Assembly (NCBI RefSeq): GCF_019396345.1
Contig: NZ_JAHKRM010000017.1
Location: 124,001 to 188,000 of the forward strand
DNA: 64,000 nt
Reading direction: 5' to 3'
Source: Nonomuraea guangzhouensis
GTDB taxonomy: Bacteria; Actinomycetota; Actinomycetes; Streptosporangiales; Streptosporangiaceae
Positions 8,001 through 16,622 of the stretch are shown here, piece by piece. The notes beneath the pieces were generated by a model. That model did not search any database. It saw only the letters and a list, made by a program, of their open reading frames with translations, and was not told where the DNA came from. The number at the start of each line of letters is the position of its first letter. Position 1 is the first letter of the stretch. Position numbers and translations under genes: made by a program.

Positions 8001-8627
8001 TCACTCCGTTCCGGCGGTTCGCTGGACGATCAGGACGTTGTCGATCACGGTGGCGGTCTCACCGGCGGGTCCGGTGGCCAGGCGGTGAGGCATGTCGGCG
8101 CGCAGGACCGGCCAGCGCTCGGGGTCGAGATCGAGTTCGGCGGCGATCTCGGTGGGTGTGGGGAAGTGGATGTCGGGGTCCTGGTTCCACGACCAGGGGG
8201 CGGTGGAGCCGTGGTCGACGATCAGCAGCAGCCCGCCGGGGCGCAGTGCCCGTGCGGCGGTGCGCAGGACCTGGTCGCGGAGCAGCGGGAACGGGGTCTG
8301 GAAGTACTGGGCGGAGATGAGATCGAACTCGCCGTCCGGGAAGCTTCTGGACAGATCATGCTGTTCGGTGGCGACCCGGTCCGCGAAGCCGAGCTCGCGG
8401 GCGCGTTCGCGCACCTGTTCGACGGCGGTGGTGGAGATGTCCACGGCGGTGACGTGCCAGCCCCGCCGGGCGAGCCAGATGGTGTCGCCGCCGGCGCCGC
8501 AGCCCAGATCCAGGGCGGCGCCGGGAGGCAGTGGCGTGGCGGTCTCGGCGAGTAGCGGGTTGACGTGCGCGTCCCAGGTACGCCGGGTGCGGTAGTGCCG
8601 CTCCCAGAACAGTTCGGCGTTTTCCAT
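8001..8627 (-). CDS. Class I SAM-dependent methyltransferase
   Basis: A 208-residue Rossmann-fold methyltransferase. Motif I is LDLGCGAGGDTIWLARRG at about residues 39-56, followed by the acidic VDIS of motif II and FDLISAQYF of motif IV. The substrate is unknown; small molecules or toxic compounds (thiopurine/tellurite-type methylases have a similar layout) are possible. ATG 8627 is chosen for its AGGGA ribosome site 7 nt upstream; the frame remains open further upstream but that part overlaps the divergent promoter. Divergent from the XRE-cupin regulator over 94 nt that contain a perfect palindrome, so it is the probable target of that regulator. Confidence 0.85.
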   Translation of the reverse strand: MENAELFWERHYRTRRTWDAHVNPLLAETATPLPPGAALDLGCGAGGDTIWLARRGWHVTAVDISTTAVEQVRERARELGFADRVATEQHDLSRSFPDGEFDLISAQYFQTPFPLLRDQVLRTAARALRPGGLLLIVDHGSTAPWSWNQDPDIHFPTPTEIAAELDLDPERWPVLRADMPHRLATGPAGETATVIDNVLIVQRTAGTE

Positions 8628-8698
8628 GTGAGTTGTCCCTCGATGCCGGTGATGTGGGAAGAGCTTCGCCGCCGCCGTTCCCCTCTTGCAAGGAAAGT

Positions 8699-8710
8699 TG
8701 CGGATCCGCA
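8699..8710. promoter_or_regulatory. 12-bp perfect palindrome, likely operator
   Basis: TGCGGATCCGCA reads the same on both strands. It lies between the divergent methyltransferase (ATG 8627) and XRE-cupin regulator (ATG 8722), 11 nt before the regulator's start. A second palindrome CTTGCAAG is at 8685-8692. Position and symmetry suit a dimeric XRE regulator acting on itself and on the methyltransferase. Confidence 0.5.
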
Positions 8711-8721
8711 TTATCGGGAAC

Positions 8722-9300
8722 ATGGACCACCCAGCAGAAGATGTCTTGGCCGGAGTCGGGCCGCGGTTGCGTGCCCTGCGGCGGGCGCGGAACGCCACGC
8801 TGGCGGCGCTGGCGACCGAGACCGGCCTCACCGCGAGCACCCTGTCCCGTCTCGAGAACGGCAAGCTCCGCCCCACGCTGGAGCAGCTCCTGCCGCTGGC
8901 CCGGGCGCACGGCGTCCCGCTCGATGATCTCGTCGCGGCGCCGCCCACCGGCGACCCGCGCATCCACCTGCGGCCGGTGCGGCGAGCCGGGCTGGTGATG
9001 GTGCCGCTGACCAGGCGGGCCGGCGGCATCCAGGCGTACAAGGTGATCTATCCACCCGCCGACCCGGCGCCCACGATGCGCATGCGGACCCACGAGGGAT
9101 ACGAGTGGTTCTACGTCCTCAACGGGCACGTCAGGTTCGTGCTCGGCGAGCAGGAGTTCCGGCTCGGCGTCGGCGAGGCCGCCGAGTTCGACACCCGTGT
9201 ACCGCACTGGATCGGCAGCGCCGTCGACCAGCCCGCGGAGCTGCTCACCCTGTTCGGCGCGCAGGGAGAGCGCGCCCATCTGGCACCGTCCAGGCACTGA
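8722..9300 (+). CDS. XRE family regulator with C-terminal cupin domain
   Basis: A 192-residue transcription factor: N-terminal XRE helix-turn-helix (about residues 9-64, with LAALATETGLTASTLSRLENGK) and a C-terminal cupin_2 domain (about 110-185, with the HEGYEWFYVLNGHVRFVLG core). Such proteins usually sense a small ligand with the cupin and repress neighbours. ATG 8722 is preferred over TTG 8686 because the longer form would translate through the palindromic operator. It lacks a strong Shine-Dalgarno, so a short or leaderless transcript is possible. Convergent with the lyase gene, 8 nt apart. Confidence 0.85.
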   Translation: MDHPAEDVLAGVGPRLRALRRARNATLAALATETGLTASTLSRLENGKLRPTLEQLLPLARAHGVPLDDLVAAPPTGDPRIHLRPVRRAGLVMVPLTRRAGGIQAYKVIYPPADPAPTMRMRTHEGYEWFYVLNGHVRFVLGEQEFRLGVGEAAEFDTRVPHWIGSAVDQPAELLTLFGAQGERAHLAPSRH

Positions 9301-9308
9301 ATGGAGGT

Positions 9309-11597
9309 TCAGACACGCACCACAGCGGTGCGGGCGTGGCCGCGGCTGCCGCCGACGTCCACCTTGATCGCGCGCTTGGCCTTGCGCACGCCGCGGTCGC
9401 TCTCCTTGACCGACTTCACCGGCCAGGGCAGCTTGATCCGCACCTCGTCGGCGGTTCTGGACGGGTCGGAGACCGCGAGCCGCACTCCCTTGTGGTCGCG
9501 GCGGATCAGCAGCGTGCAGGGGCCGTCGGCGGCGAGCGGTCCGTACGCGGTCTCGACGACCCCCGCGCGCCAGAAGACGGCGGCGAGCAGGTCGTCGCGG
9601 GAGATGGCCTGCACCCCTCTGGAGTTGGCGAGGATCTCGATCCGCCCGCCGAAAGCCGCGGTCTGCGCGATGGAGGCGTCGGGCAGCACGGCATAGGCAT
9701 AGCGCGCCTTGCGCGGATCGACGCCGTGGTCCACGAGGATCGTCGTGTAGTGCCTGGTCACGGGGGTGTTGTCGCCCCCGGTGGTGGCGCCCTTGTCGAT
9801 GTCCCGCCAGTGGCCGGTGCGCTGCTCGCGGATCACCTTCGCGTCGGCGCCGTCGAGCAGCACGTAGCCGGCCGCACCGGACAGGTGGACCCAGCCGTCG
9901 CCCCGGGTCAGCGGCGGATGCCGGTCGTGGGTGTTGCGGTTCTCCACGATGGTCTCGATGCGGCGGCCATCGGAGGCGGCGATGCCGGTGCCGAGGGCGA
10001 TCACCGCGTCATCGAGGAGGAACCACGCCTTCTTGGCCCGCAGCGAGGAGCCGTCGGCGATCAGCTTCATGGCCGCCACGCCGTACTCGCCGTCGAGTGC
10101 CACGCCGCCCGCCCACGGGGTGGGTGGCAGGCGGCGCTTGCCGTACGGGAGATCGGCGCGCTTGCGGGTGTCGACCGTCGTGCCCGGCAGCCGGTACGGG
10201 TCGATCGTGGGCCACAGGTCGTCGTTCCAGTGGGTCAGGTCGGCGGTGTAGAGGTAGGTCATGCCGTCACCGGTGTACCAGCCGCGCAGGTTCTCCTGAT
10301 TCATGGCCTCGGCCGCGCCGATGCGCTCTGAGCTCATCGCGATCGCGTAGGCCCAGGTGGGGCGGCGGTGCACGACGCGGTCCATGTCGGCGAAGACGTA
10401 CGTGCCCGTCGTGCGCGGGCCGACCGGCACCGACAGGTCCTCCAGCAGGGCCTTGGCCCCCGCCATGCTCGCCAGCGGGGCGAGCGTGCCGACGGGGCTG
10501 ATCTGGTTGCGGGTGAGCCAGCCCTTCACCATCGGTCGCCAGCGCCGGGCATGGCGTTCGGGCGCCGTCTCCAGCAAGGTGAGGATGGACTCGACCGCCT
10601 TCTGCCCCGAGTGGTAGTCGCGGTGGCCCTGCACCGAGATCTGCCGGCCGCGTACGCAGTCCATCATCAGCCCGTCGAAGATGAACGGCGCGAACGAGCG
10701 ATCCACGATGTCGTAGACGTTCCCGATGCCGGTGATCTCCCACGGTGATCTCGCGAGCACGGCGATCAGCTTGGCCACGCTCTCCAGGTAGTCCACGCCG
10801 TAGCTGCCGGTGTAGGCGTACACGTCGTGCTGGATGAACGACCCGTCACGGTGGAAGCCGTCGCCTGAGCCCTTGGTCGGCCGCAGCAGGTCGGAGACCG
10901 CGTCCCGGGCCCGCTTGATCAGGCGTGCGTCGTGGGTAAGCAATCCGCGAATCGCCACCGCCGTGGCCTTGCCGGCCCGGTTGGCGCCGGTCTCGACGAC
11001 GCCGGGGTGGCTGACGCGGCGCTCCGGGTCGGGGCACCAGCGGTGCAAGGGGCGCAGCCAGCGCTCGAGGTGGTCCTTGGGCAGGCCGTCGTACAGCAGG
11101 GCGCAGGTGTCGGTCAGCGCGCGGGGGACGCCGATCTCCCACCAGTACCAGTTGCTGTCCCGCCGCTTGAGCCCCTCGTGGTAGGCGTGCTCGTACAGGA
11201 AGTCCAGCGCCATGACCGCGGTCTCGGCGACCCCGCTGTCGCGGTGCATGACGGTGCCCGGCGTGGCCCAGCCCAGCGCCAATGTACGCATGCGGTTGTA
11301 GGCGCGGTTGAAGTTGCCCGTCCGGGGATTGTCGAGCGGCAGGTCGGGCCACAGGCTCGGGCGGTCGGGCGCGGGCTTCAGCTTACGCAGCACCGCGCTG
11401 GCCGAGCCCTCGACCGCCTGCGTCCTGTCGGTGTAGGCGGCGTTGTACGACCCACCGGCCAGCAGGCTCACCCACCGTTCACGCGCGGCGTCGAACGCGG
11501 CGGTGCCGGCCGCCTCCGCCGGTCTCTCCCACAGGGCCAGGCCGGCCACGGCCGCGGCGCCTAACAGAGCGGACCGCCGACTGAGGGGGTGGATCAT
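9309..11597 (-). CDS. Secreted polysaccharide lyase family 8 (hyaluronate/chondroitin/xanthan lyase type)
   Basis: A 762-residue extracellular lyase that cleaves uronic-acid polysaccharides by beta-elimination. The N-terminus has a Tat signal (SRRSALLGAAAVAGLAL, cleavage near AEA-AG). Family 8 catalytic residues can be placed: Asn206 (GANRAGKA), His257 (IQHDVYAYTGSYG), Tyr266 and Arg316/318 (VRGRQ). Their spacing matches pneumococcal hyaluronate lyase (N349, H399, Y408, R462). The alpha/alpha-toroid is followed by the beta-sandwich half; length is normal. ATG 11597 has a GGAAAGG ribosome site. It is the last gene of the minus-strand catabolic run, 43 nt after the aldolase, but may also have its own promoter. 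The exact polymer cannot be read from the sequence. Confidence 0.88.
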   Translation of the reverse strand: MIHPLSRRSALLGAAAVAGLALWERPAEAAGTAAFDAARERWVSLLAGGSYNAAYTDRTQAVEGSASAVLRKLKPAPDRPSLWPDLPLDNPRTGNFNRAYNRMRTLALGWATPGTVMHRDSGVAETAVMALDFLYEHAYHEGLKRRDSNWYWWEIGVPRALTDTCALLYDGLPKDHLERWLRPLHRWCPDPERRVSHPGVVETGANRAGKATAVAIRGLLTHDARLIKRARDAVSDLLRPTKGSGDGFHRDGSFIQHDVYAYTGSYGVDYLESVAKLIAVLARSPWEITGIGNVYDIVDRSFAPFIFDGLMMDCVRGRQISVQGHRDYHSGQKAVESILTLLETAPERHARRWRPMVKGWLTRNQISPVGTLAPLASMAGAKALLEDLSVPVGPRTTGTYVFADMDRVVHRRPTWAYAIAMSSERIGAAEAMNQENLRGWYTGDGMTYLYTADLTHWNDDLWPTIDPYRLPGTTVDTRKRADLPYGKRRLPPTPWAGGVALDGEYGVAAMKLIADGSSLRAKKAWFLLDDAVIALGTGIAASDGRRIETIVENRNTHDRHPPLTRGDGWVHLSGAAGYVLLDGADAKVIREQRTGHWRDIDKGATTGGDNTPVTRHYTTILVDHGVDPRKARYAYAVLPDASIAQTAAFGGRIEILANSRGVQAISRDDLLAAVFWRAGVVETAYGPLAADGPCTLLIRRDHKGVRLAVSDPSRTADEVRIKLPWPVKSVKESDRGVRKAKRAIKVDVGGSRGHARTAVVRV

Positions 11598-11640
11598 TGC
11601 GGCCTTTCCGACAGTCGGGCAAAAATCATACGAAAAGATC

Positions 11641-12324
11641 CTAATCGTCGATGACCAGTCCCTTCGCTTCGAGGACGGCGGCGAGGTTACTGACCTCGAT
11701 GACACTCTTTCCGGCACGGTAGGCGGCGATGTACCCGGCCTCGGCGTCGACGCGCTCCTGCGACTTGCGCACCACGTCGTCCACGTCTTCGCGCCGTACG
11801 ACCACGACGCCGTCGGCGTCACCTCGCACCACGTCGCCCGGACGGACGATCTCACCGCCGATCAGTACGGGCTCCGCCATGGGACCGACGGTCTCCTTGA
11901 CCGTGCCCTTGATGGAGACGCTGAAGGAGAACACCGGGAAGCCCAGTTCGCGCAGCTCCCGGGTGTCGCGGACGCCGGTGTCGGTGATCAGCCCGCCCAG
12001 GCCCTTGGCCACGCAGGCGTTGGCCAGCACGTCGCCGAACGAGCCGGCCTCCGCGTATTCGCCGGCGGACACCACGACGACGTCGCCGGGCTGAGCGTGC
12101 GCGATGGCGGCCTGGAGCATGATGTTGTCCCGGGGGGCGCAGCGCACGGTGAAGGCGGGTCCGCAGAGCGACATGGCGTCGTCGACCGGCTTGATCGTCG
12201 AGCTCAGGGCGCCGAGCCGGCCCTGCGCCTCGTGAATGGTGGCCGACGAATACGCGCTCAGCCGCTCGACCAGCGCCGGATCGGGACGGTCGAACTTCGT
12301 GTTGACACGCGGCAAAGGTCTCAC
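11641..12324 (-). CDS. RraA/LigK-like class II pyruvate aldolase
   Basis: A 227-residue member of the RraA-like fold group that includes 4-hydroxy-4-methyl-2-oxoglutarate / 4-carboxy-4-hydroxy-2-oxoadipate aldolase. These split branched hydroxy-oxo-acids to pyruvate and a second keto acid. The active-site signature is seen as GSFGDVLANACVAKGLGG followed by TDTGVRD (Arg-Asp of the metal/substrate site). The C-terminal helix GYIAAYRAGKSVIEVSNL is also typical. Start: GTG 12324 overlaps the GGAG at 12324-12327; TTG 12315 sits 8 nt from that motif and may be the real start (three codons shorter). It follows the aminotransferase by 7 nt, so the two are translationally linked. Confidence 0.82.
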   Translation of the reverse strand: MRPLPRVNTKFDRPDPALVERLSAYSSATIHEAQGRLGALSSTIKPVDDAMSLCGPAFTVRCAPRDNIMLQAAIAHAQPGDVVVVSAGEYAEAGSFGDVLANACVAKGLGGLITDTGVRDTRELRELGFPVFSFSVSIKGTVKETVGPMAEPVLIGGEIVRPGDVVRGDADGVVVVRREDVDDVVRKSQERVDAEAGYIAAYRAGKSVIEVSNLAAVLEAKGLVIDD

Positions 12325-12331
12325 TCCAGGA

Positions 12332-13531
12332 TCAGGAAAGGTCGGCGCAGGCGCGGGCGATGCGCTCGCAGCCCTCGGTCAGGACGGAGCTCGACGTCGC
12401 GAAGGAGACGCGGAAGTAGCCTGGCGCTCCGTATGCGGATCCGTGGATCACCGCCACCTGCTGCGACTCCAGCAGGTAGCGGGCGAACTCCTCGTCCGTG
12501 TGGATCTCTTCACCGGCCGGGGTCCGACGGCCGAGCAGCGCGGCGCATCCCACGAGCACGTAGAAGCCGCCGCTCGGCGCGGTGCAGGTCAGGCCGGGGA
12601 CGCCGGTCAGCATCTTCACCGTCTCATCGCGCCGGGCCCGGTAGACGGCGACGCAGTCGCCGATGAAGCTCTGGTCGCCGGTGAGCGCGGCGGTGGCGGC
12701 CGCCTGGCTGATCGACGAGGGGCACGAGGAGATCTGCGACTGCAGCTTGTTGACCGCCCCGACCAGCTCCGCCGACCCCACGCCGTAGCCGATCCGCCAG
12801 CCGGTCATGGCATAGGACTTGGAGACGCCGTTCGTGAGGAACACCTGGTCCGCCAGCCGCGGTTCGACCGCGGCGATGGTGCTGGGCAGCCCCGGCTCGT
12901 ACCAGATCTCGTCGTAGATCTCGTCGGTCAGCACCATGACGTGCGGGTGGGCGAGCAGCACGTCGGCGAGTGCGCGGAGTTCGCCGGTGGTGTAGGCGGC
13001 GCCCGTGGGGTTGTTCGGGGCGTTGAGGATGACCCAGCGGGTCGCGTCGGTGATCGCGGATTCCAGCCGCTGGGGTGTCAGCTTGAAGCCGTCGGCCTCC
13101 GGGCACGGGACCACGACGGGTGTGCCGTCGTTGGCCAGCACCATGTCCGGGTAGGAGACCCAGTACGGTGCCGGGACGATGACCTCGTCGCCCGCGTTCA
13201 GCGTGGCCGCCAGGGCGAGGAAGATGATCTGCTTCGCCCCGCCGCCCACGGTGATCCGGTCGTTGGGGTAACGCAGTCCGTGCCGCCGGGCGAGCTTGTC
13301 GGCGATGGCCGCCCTGAGCTGCGGGGTTCCGTTGACGGGGGTGTACTTGGTCTCGCCCCGCCCGATCGCCTCGATCGCGGCGGCCTTGACGTGGTCGGGG
13401 GTGTCGAAGTCGGGCTCGCCCACCGTGAGGTCGAGGATCTCGAGGCCCCGCGCCTTGAGTTCGCGTACGCGCTGGGCGGCGGCCGTGCTGGGCGAGGGCT
13501 TGATGCGGTTCACCCGCTGCGCCAGTGCCAT
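12332..13531 (-). CDS. Class I/II PLP-dependent aminotransferase (aspartate aminotransferase-like)
   Basis: A 399-residue fold-type I aminotransferase. The PLP lysine is Lys238 in NGVSKSYAMTGWRIGYG; other family marks are NAPNNPTGAAY, the LTDEIYDEIWY strand and the C-terminal FRVSFATS (substrate-carboxylate Arg). It transfers an amino group between an amino acid and a 2-oxo acid; the position next to a pyruvate aldolase suggests a keto-acid or amino-acid intermediate of the same pathway. Start ATG 13531 is one base after the stop of the upstream SDR (TGA-C-ATG), so the genes are tightly coupled. Confidence 0.9.
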   Translation of the reverse strand: MALAQRVNRIKPSPSTAAAQRVRELKARGLEILDLTVGEPDFDTPDHVKAAAIEAIGRGETKYTPVNGTPQLRAAIADKLARRHGLRYPNDRITVGGGAKQIIFLALAATLNAGDEVIVPAPYWVSYPDMVLANDGTPVVVPCPEADGFKLTPQRLESAITDATRWVILNAPNNPTGAAYTTGELRALADVLLAHPHVMVLTDEIYDEIWYEPGLPSTIAAVEPRLADQVFLTNGVSKSYAMTGWRIGYGVGSAELVGAVNKLQSQISSCPSSISQAAATAALTGDQSFIGDCVAVYRARRDETVKMLTGVPGLTCTAPSGGFYVLVGCAALLGRRTPAGEEIHTDEEFARYLLESQQVAVIHGSAYGAPGYFRVSFATSSSVLTEGCERIARACADLS

Positions 13532-13532
13532 G

Positions 13533-14276
13533 TCAGTCGGCCCGCCTTTCGAAGTTGAGGCCGCCGGGCACCTGGAAGGTCGGCATGATCTCCAGATGCC
13601 CGATGTTCACGTGGCGCGGCGAGCCGATGGCGTAGTCGATCGCGTCGGCGATGTCCTCCGGCTTGAGCGACTCGTACCCGTCGTAGTACAGGCGCTGCGC
13701 CGCTTCCATGTCGCCGAGCAGCCGGCCGAAGATCTCCGTCTCCACCCGGCCGGGGCAGATCTCGGTGACCCGGATCCGGTGGCCGTACCCGTCGACGCGG
13801 AGCTGACGGGACAGGGTGTGCACGGCCGCCTTCGTGGCGTGGTAGATCGTGTTGCCGCCGAAGTTGTAGACGGCGGCGATCGAGCTGATGTTGACGATGT
13901 GCCCGAGATCGCGTTCCACCATGCCCGGCATGATCAGGCGTACGAGGTGCAGCACCGCCTGGATGTTGACCGCCACCTGCTCGTCGATGGCGAACTCGTC
14001 GGCCGACAGGATGTTCCCCGGGCGGGAGACCCCCGCGTTGTTGACGAGGACGTCGACCTCGATCCCCCGCAGAGCTTCGGCCAGCGCGGCGGTGTCCGTG
14101 ATGTCGACGGCGTGCGGCGTGCATCCCGTACGCCGGGCCAGGTCGCCGAGCCGCTCGGCGTCGCGGGCCACGGCGTGGACCTCGAGCCCCCGCTTCGTCA
14201 GGCGCTCGACGACCACCGCCCCGATTCCGGTGGAGGCGCCGGTCACCAGAGCGGTCTTGTAGTCCGAGAAGGGCAT
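13533..14276 (-). CDS. Short-chain dehydrogenase/reductase
   Basis: A 247-residue classical SDR. NAD(P)-binding TGASTGIG at about residues 12-19, NNAG at about 91-94, catalytic Ser in NISSIAAVYNF and the YHATK active-site pair at about 147-151. The region after the active site is similar to NADP-dependent 3-hydroxy-acid dehydrogenases (YdfG/serine dehydrogenase-like), an inference from overall look only. Lies between the transporter gene (40 nt upstream) and the aminotransferase (1 nt). Probably oxidises a hydroxy acid or alcohol intermediate of the operon's pathway. Confidence 0.87.
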   Translation of the reverse strand: MPFSDYKTALVTGASTGIGAVVVERLTKRGLEVHAVARDAERLGDLARRTGCTPHAVDITDTAALAEALRGIEVDVLVNNAGVSRPGNILSADEFAIDEQVAVNIQAVLHLVRLIMPGMVERDLGHIVNISSIAAVYNFGGNTIYHATKAAVHTLSRQLRVDGYGHRIRVTEICPGRVETEIFGRLLGDMEAAQRLYYDGYESLKPEDIADAIDYAIGSPRHVNIGHLEIMPTFQVPGGLNFERRAD

Positions 14277-14316
14277 GTGAATCTCTCCGCGTGAGGATGA
14301 GTGGTGCGGTGGGGTG

Positions 14317-15627
14317 CTACGCGTCGCGCAGCGGCTGGTGTGCCCTGTCCTTCACCCGGGACACGGCGATGAGCGTGCCGAGCGCGGTGAGGACCGCGTA
14401 GAAGGCGGGCATGCCGGTGTTGCCGGTCTTGGCGATGAGGAAGGTCATCAGCAGCGGCGCGGTGCCGCCGAAGAGCGCGGCCGAGAGGTTGTACCCGAGC
14501 CCGTAGGCGGAGTAGCGCACCCGGGTCGGGAAGAGTTCGACGAGCAGGATGTGGATGACGCCCGTGTGGCCCGCGAAGATGATCGCCATGACGCACGCGC
14601 CCAGGATGGCGAGCGGCAGGCTGCCGGTGCCGATGAGCAGGTAGCAAGGGATCCCGGCGATCGCCATGGCGATGGCGGCACCCGCGAGGACCCGCTTGCG
14701 CCCGACCCGGTCGGACAGCCGGCCCATGTAGGGGATGGCGATACAGATGGCCACCAGGCTGGTCGCGGTGACGAGCAGGGCCTGGACCTTGCTGAAGTGC
14801 AGCTGGGTGTTCATGAACGTCGGCATGTAGGTGAACAGCACGTAGTAGCCAGAGCCATTCATCAGCGGGATGAACAGGGCGAGCAGCATCGCGCGGCGGT
14901 GCTCGGCGGAGGAGAAGGCCTCCTTCAGCGGGTTCTTCGCCAGGCCGCCGCTCTCCTGGAGGCGGGTGAAGTTCGGGGTGTCGCTGATGCGCTTGCGGAT
15001 GTAGATGCCGGTGAGACCGAGCGGGATGGCCAGCAGGAACGGGATCCGCCAGCCGTAGGCCTCCATGCGATCCGGGCCGAGGCCGCTGGTCAGGGCGGCG
15101 GCGATCAGCGTGCCGGTGAGCAGGGAGAGGAAGGAGGCGATCTGCGCGTAGCTGGTGTAGAGACCGCGCTTGCCCTCGGGTGCGTGCTCGGCGAGGAAGC
15201 TCATCGCGCCGGACGCCTCACCACCGACCGAGAAGCCCTGCATGACGCGCATCAGGATGAGCAGGACGGGTGCCGCGATGCCGATGCTGGCGTAGGTCGG
15301 CAGCACGCCGATGGCCGCCGTCGCGACGCTGATCAGCAGGATGACGAAGACGAGCATCCGCTGCCGTCCGATGCGGTCGCCGAGGTGACCGCAGATGATG
15401 CCGCCGAGGGGCCGGAAGAAGAACGAGACGGCGTAGCCGAGGAAGACGAGCTGGATGGCGTTGGCCGAGTCCGGGAAGAAGACCGTGCCCAGCGTGCCGG
15501 CCATGAAGCCGAAGATGCCGTTGTCGTAGAGCTCGGCGAAGATCCCGACGCACCCGGCCAGGGTGATCTTGCGGGCGGTTCTGGGATCGACGGTGTTGGG
15601 TGTCGGTTGTGCGGCCACGGTGGCCAT
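14317..15627 (-). CDS. MFS transporter, metabolite:H+ symporter (MHS) family
   Basis: A 436-residue inner-membrane carrier with twelve predicted hydrophobic helices. It has the MHS look: a first helix with LYDNGIFGFMAGTLG, the loop signature GHLGDRIGRQRML between helices 2 and 3, and the repeat version GRLSDRVGRKRVL in the second half. MHS carriers import carboxylates and related metabolites (2-oxoglutarate, shikimate, proline/betaine, citrate). ATG 15627 has an AAGGAG site 6 nt upstream; GTG 15642, which overlaps the PxpC stop, is less likely. Its place in the operon makes it the probable importer of the compound degraded here. Confidence 0.88.
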   Translation of the reverse strand: MATVAAQPTPNTVDPRTARKITLAGCVGIFAELYDNGIFGFMAGTLGTVFFPDSANAIQLVFLGYAVSFFFRPLGGIICGHLGDRIGRQRMLVFVILLISVATAAIGVLPTYASIGIAAPVLLILMRVMQGFSVGGEASGAMSFLAEHAPEGKRGLYTSYAQIASFLSLLTGTLIAAALTSGLGPDRMEAYGWRIPFLLAIPLGLTGIYIRKRISDTPNFTRLQESGGLAKNPLKEAFSSAEHRRAMLLALFIPLMNGSGYYVLFTYMPTFMNTQLHFSKVQALLVTATSLVAICIAIPYMGRLSDRVGRKRVLAGAAIAMAIAGIPCYLLIGTGSLPLAILGACVMAIIFAGHTGVIHILLVELFPTRVRYSAYGLGYNLSAALFGGTAPLLMTFLIAKTGNTGMPAFYAVLTALGTLIAVSRVKDRAHQPLRDA

Positions 15628-15638
15628 GGCTGTCTCCT

Positions 15639-16622
15639 TCACTCGCTTGCAGGGTGGGGGGTGAGTGCGTCGAACACCGTGCGTACGCGAGTGCGCAGGG
15701 AGTCTATGTCGGCGCGTTGTGTCCGGTACGCGGCCACGGCCTCGGCCACCGTCCGGCGGCGGAACCGGACGGACTGGCCGGGACGTGCCTGCCCCAGTGC
15801 GGACAGGCCGGTCGAGGTGACGACCGCGAGAACGGGATAGCCTGCGGTGACACCGCGGCCACGGTGCAGGACGAGCAGTTCGTCCCCGGCCGGCACCTCG
15901 ACCGCGCCGACGGGCACACCACGGGAGAGCACCTCGCCGGTCGCCGTCCGGCGCGGCACGTCGCCGCGCATCCGCAGGCCGATGTGGTTGCTCTGGGGGG
16001 TGACGGTGAACTCCGACCGGAACAGCCGCTCCGCGGAGTCACCGAACTCCGCCAGATCCGGGCCGTCGGTGACGTCGATCGTCCACGATTCGCCGAAGCG
16101 CGGTACGGGAGCGTTCAACCGGAACAGCGGAATGTCGGAGAACGGATGATCGACCGGCGGAAAGGGCGTACGTATGGCGAGCTGATCGCCGTCACGCAGC
16201 GTGCGCCCGAACCCGAGGATCGTGTCGGGTGCGCAGCTGCCCAGCAGGTACGGCGACTCCACCGACCCGTGCACGGCGAGGTAGACGCGGAGCCCGTGCC
16301 TGATGCGCGTGACGCGGATCGTCTCGCCCGCCCGGACCACGACCGGCTCCCACCGGGGGCGCGGGACGTCATCGACAGTGATCTCGGCGGGGGCGCCGGT
16401 CACCGCGATGAGCACCTCGGCCGAGGGTGTGCAGGCGAAGCCCAGTGCCGTGATCTCCAGCAGCGGCGCACCTTCGTCGTTGCCGGTCAGGACGTTGGCG
16501 ACGCGGGCGGAGTACTGGTCGAGCGCTCCGTTGACCGGCAGGCCGTAGCGGGAGCGGCCGAGCCGCCCGAGGTCCTGCACCACCGAGAGTCCGGCGCGGT
16601 GGACGGTGAGGGTGTCAGCCAC
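15639..16622 (-). CDS. pxpC: PxpC-like (KipA) biotin-dependent carboxyltransferase-fold subunit
   Basis: A 327-residue protein of the KipA/AHS2 family, subunit C of the three-part 5-oxoprolinase. Typical features: VVQDLGRLGRSRYGLPVNGALDQYSARVANVL (in sections) at the N-terminus, then GAPLLEI, and a late VTPQSNHIGLRMRG segment. GTG 16622 starts 8 nt inside the end of PxpB, the standard overlapping arrangement. Together with PxpA and PxpB it should form an ATP-dependent lactam hydrolase, but see the doubt about the substrate under PxpA. Confidence 0.85.
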   Translation of the reverse strand: MADTLTVHRAGLSVVQDLGRLGRSRYGLPVNGALDQYSARVANVLTGNDEGAPLLEITALGFACTPSAEVLIAVTGAPAEITVDDVPRPRWEPVVVRAGETIRVTRIRHGLRVYLAVHGSVESPYLLGSCAPDTILGFGRTLRDGDQLAIRTPFPPVDHPFSDIPLFRLNAPVPRFGESWTIDVTDGPDLAEFGDSAERLFRSEFTVTPQSNHIGLRMRGDVPRRTATGEVLSRGVPVGAVEVPAGDELLVLHRGRGVTAGYPVLAVVTSTGLSALGQARPGQSVRFRRRTVAEAVAAYRTQRADIDSLRTRVRTVFDALTPHPASE

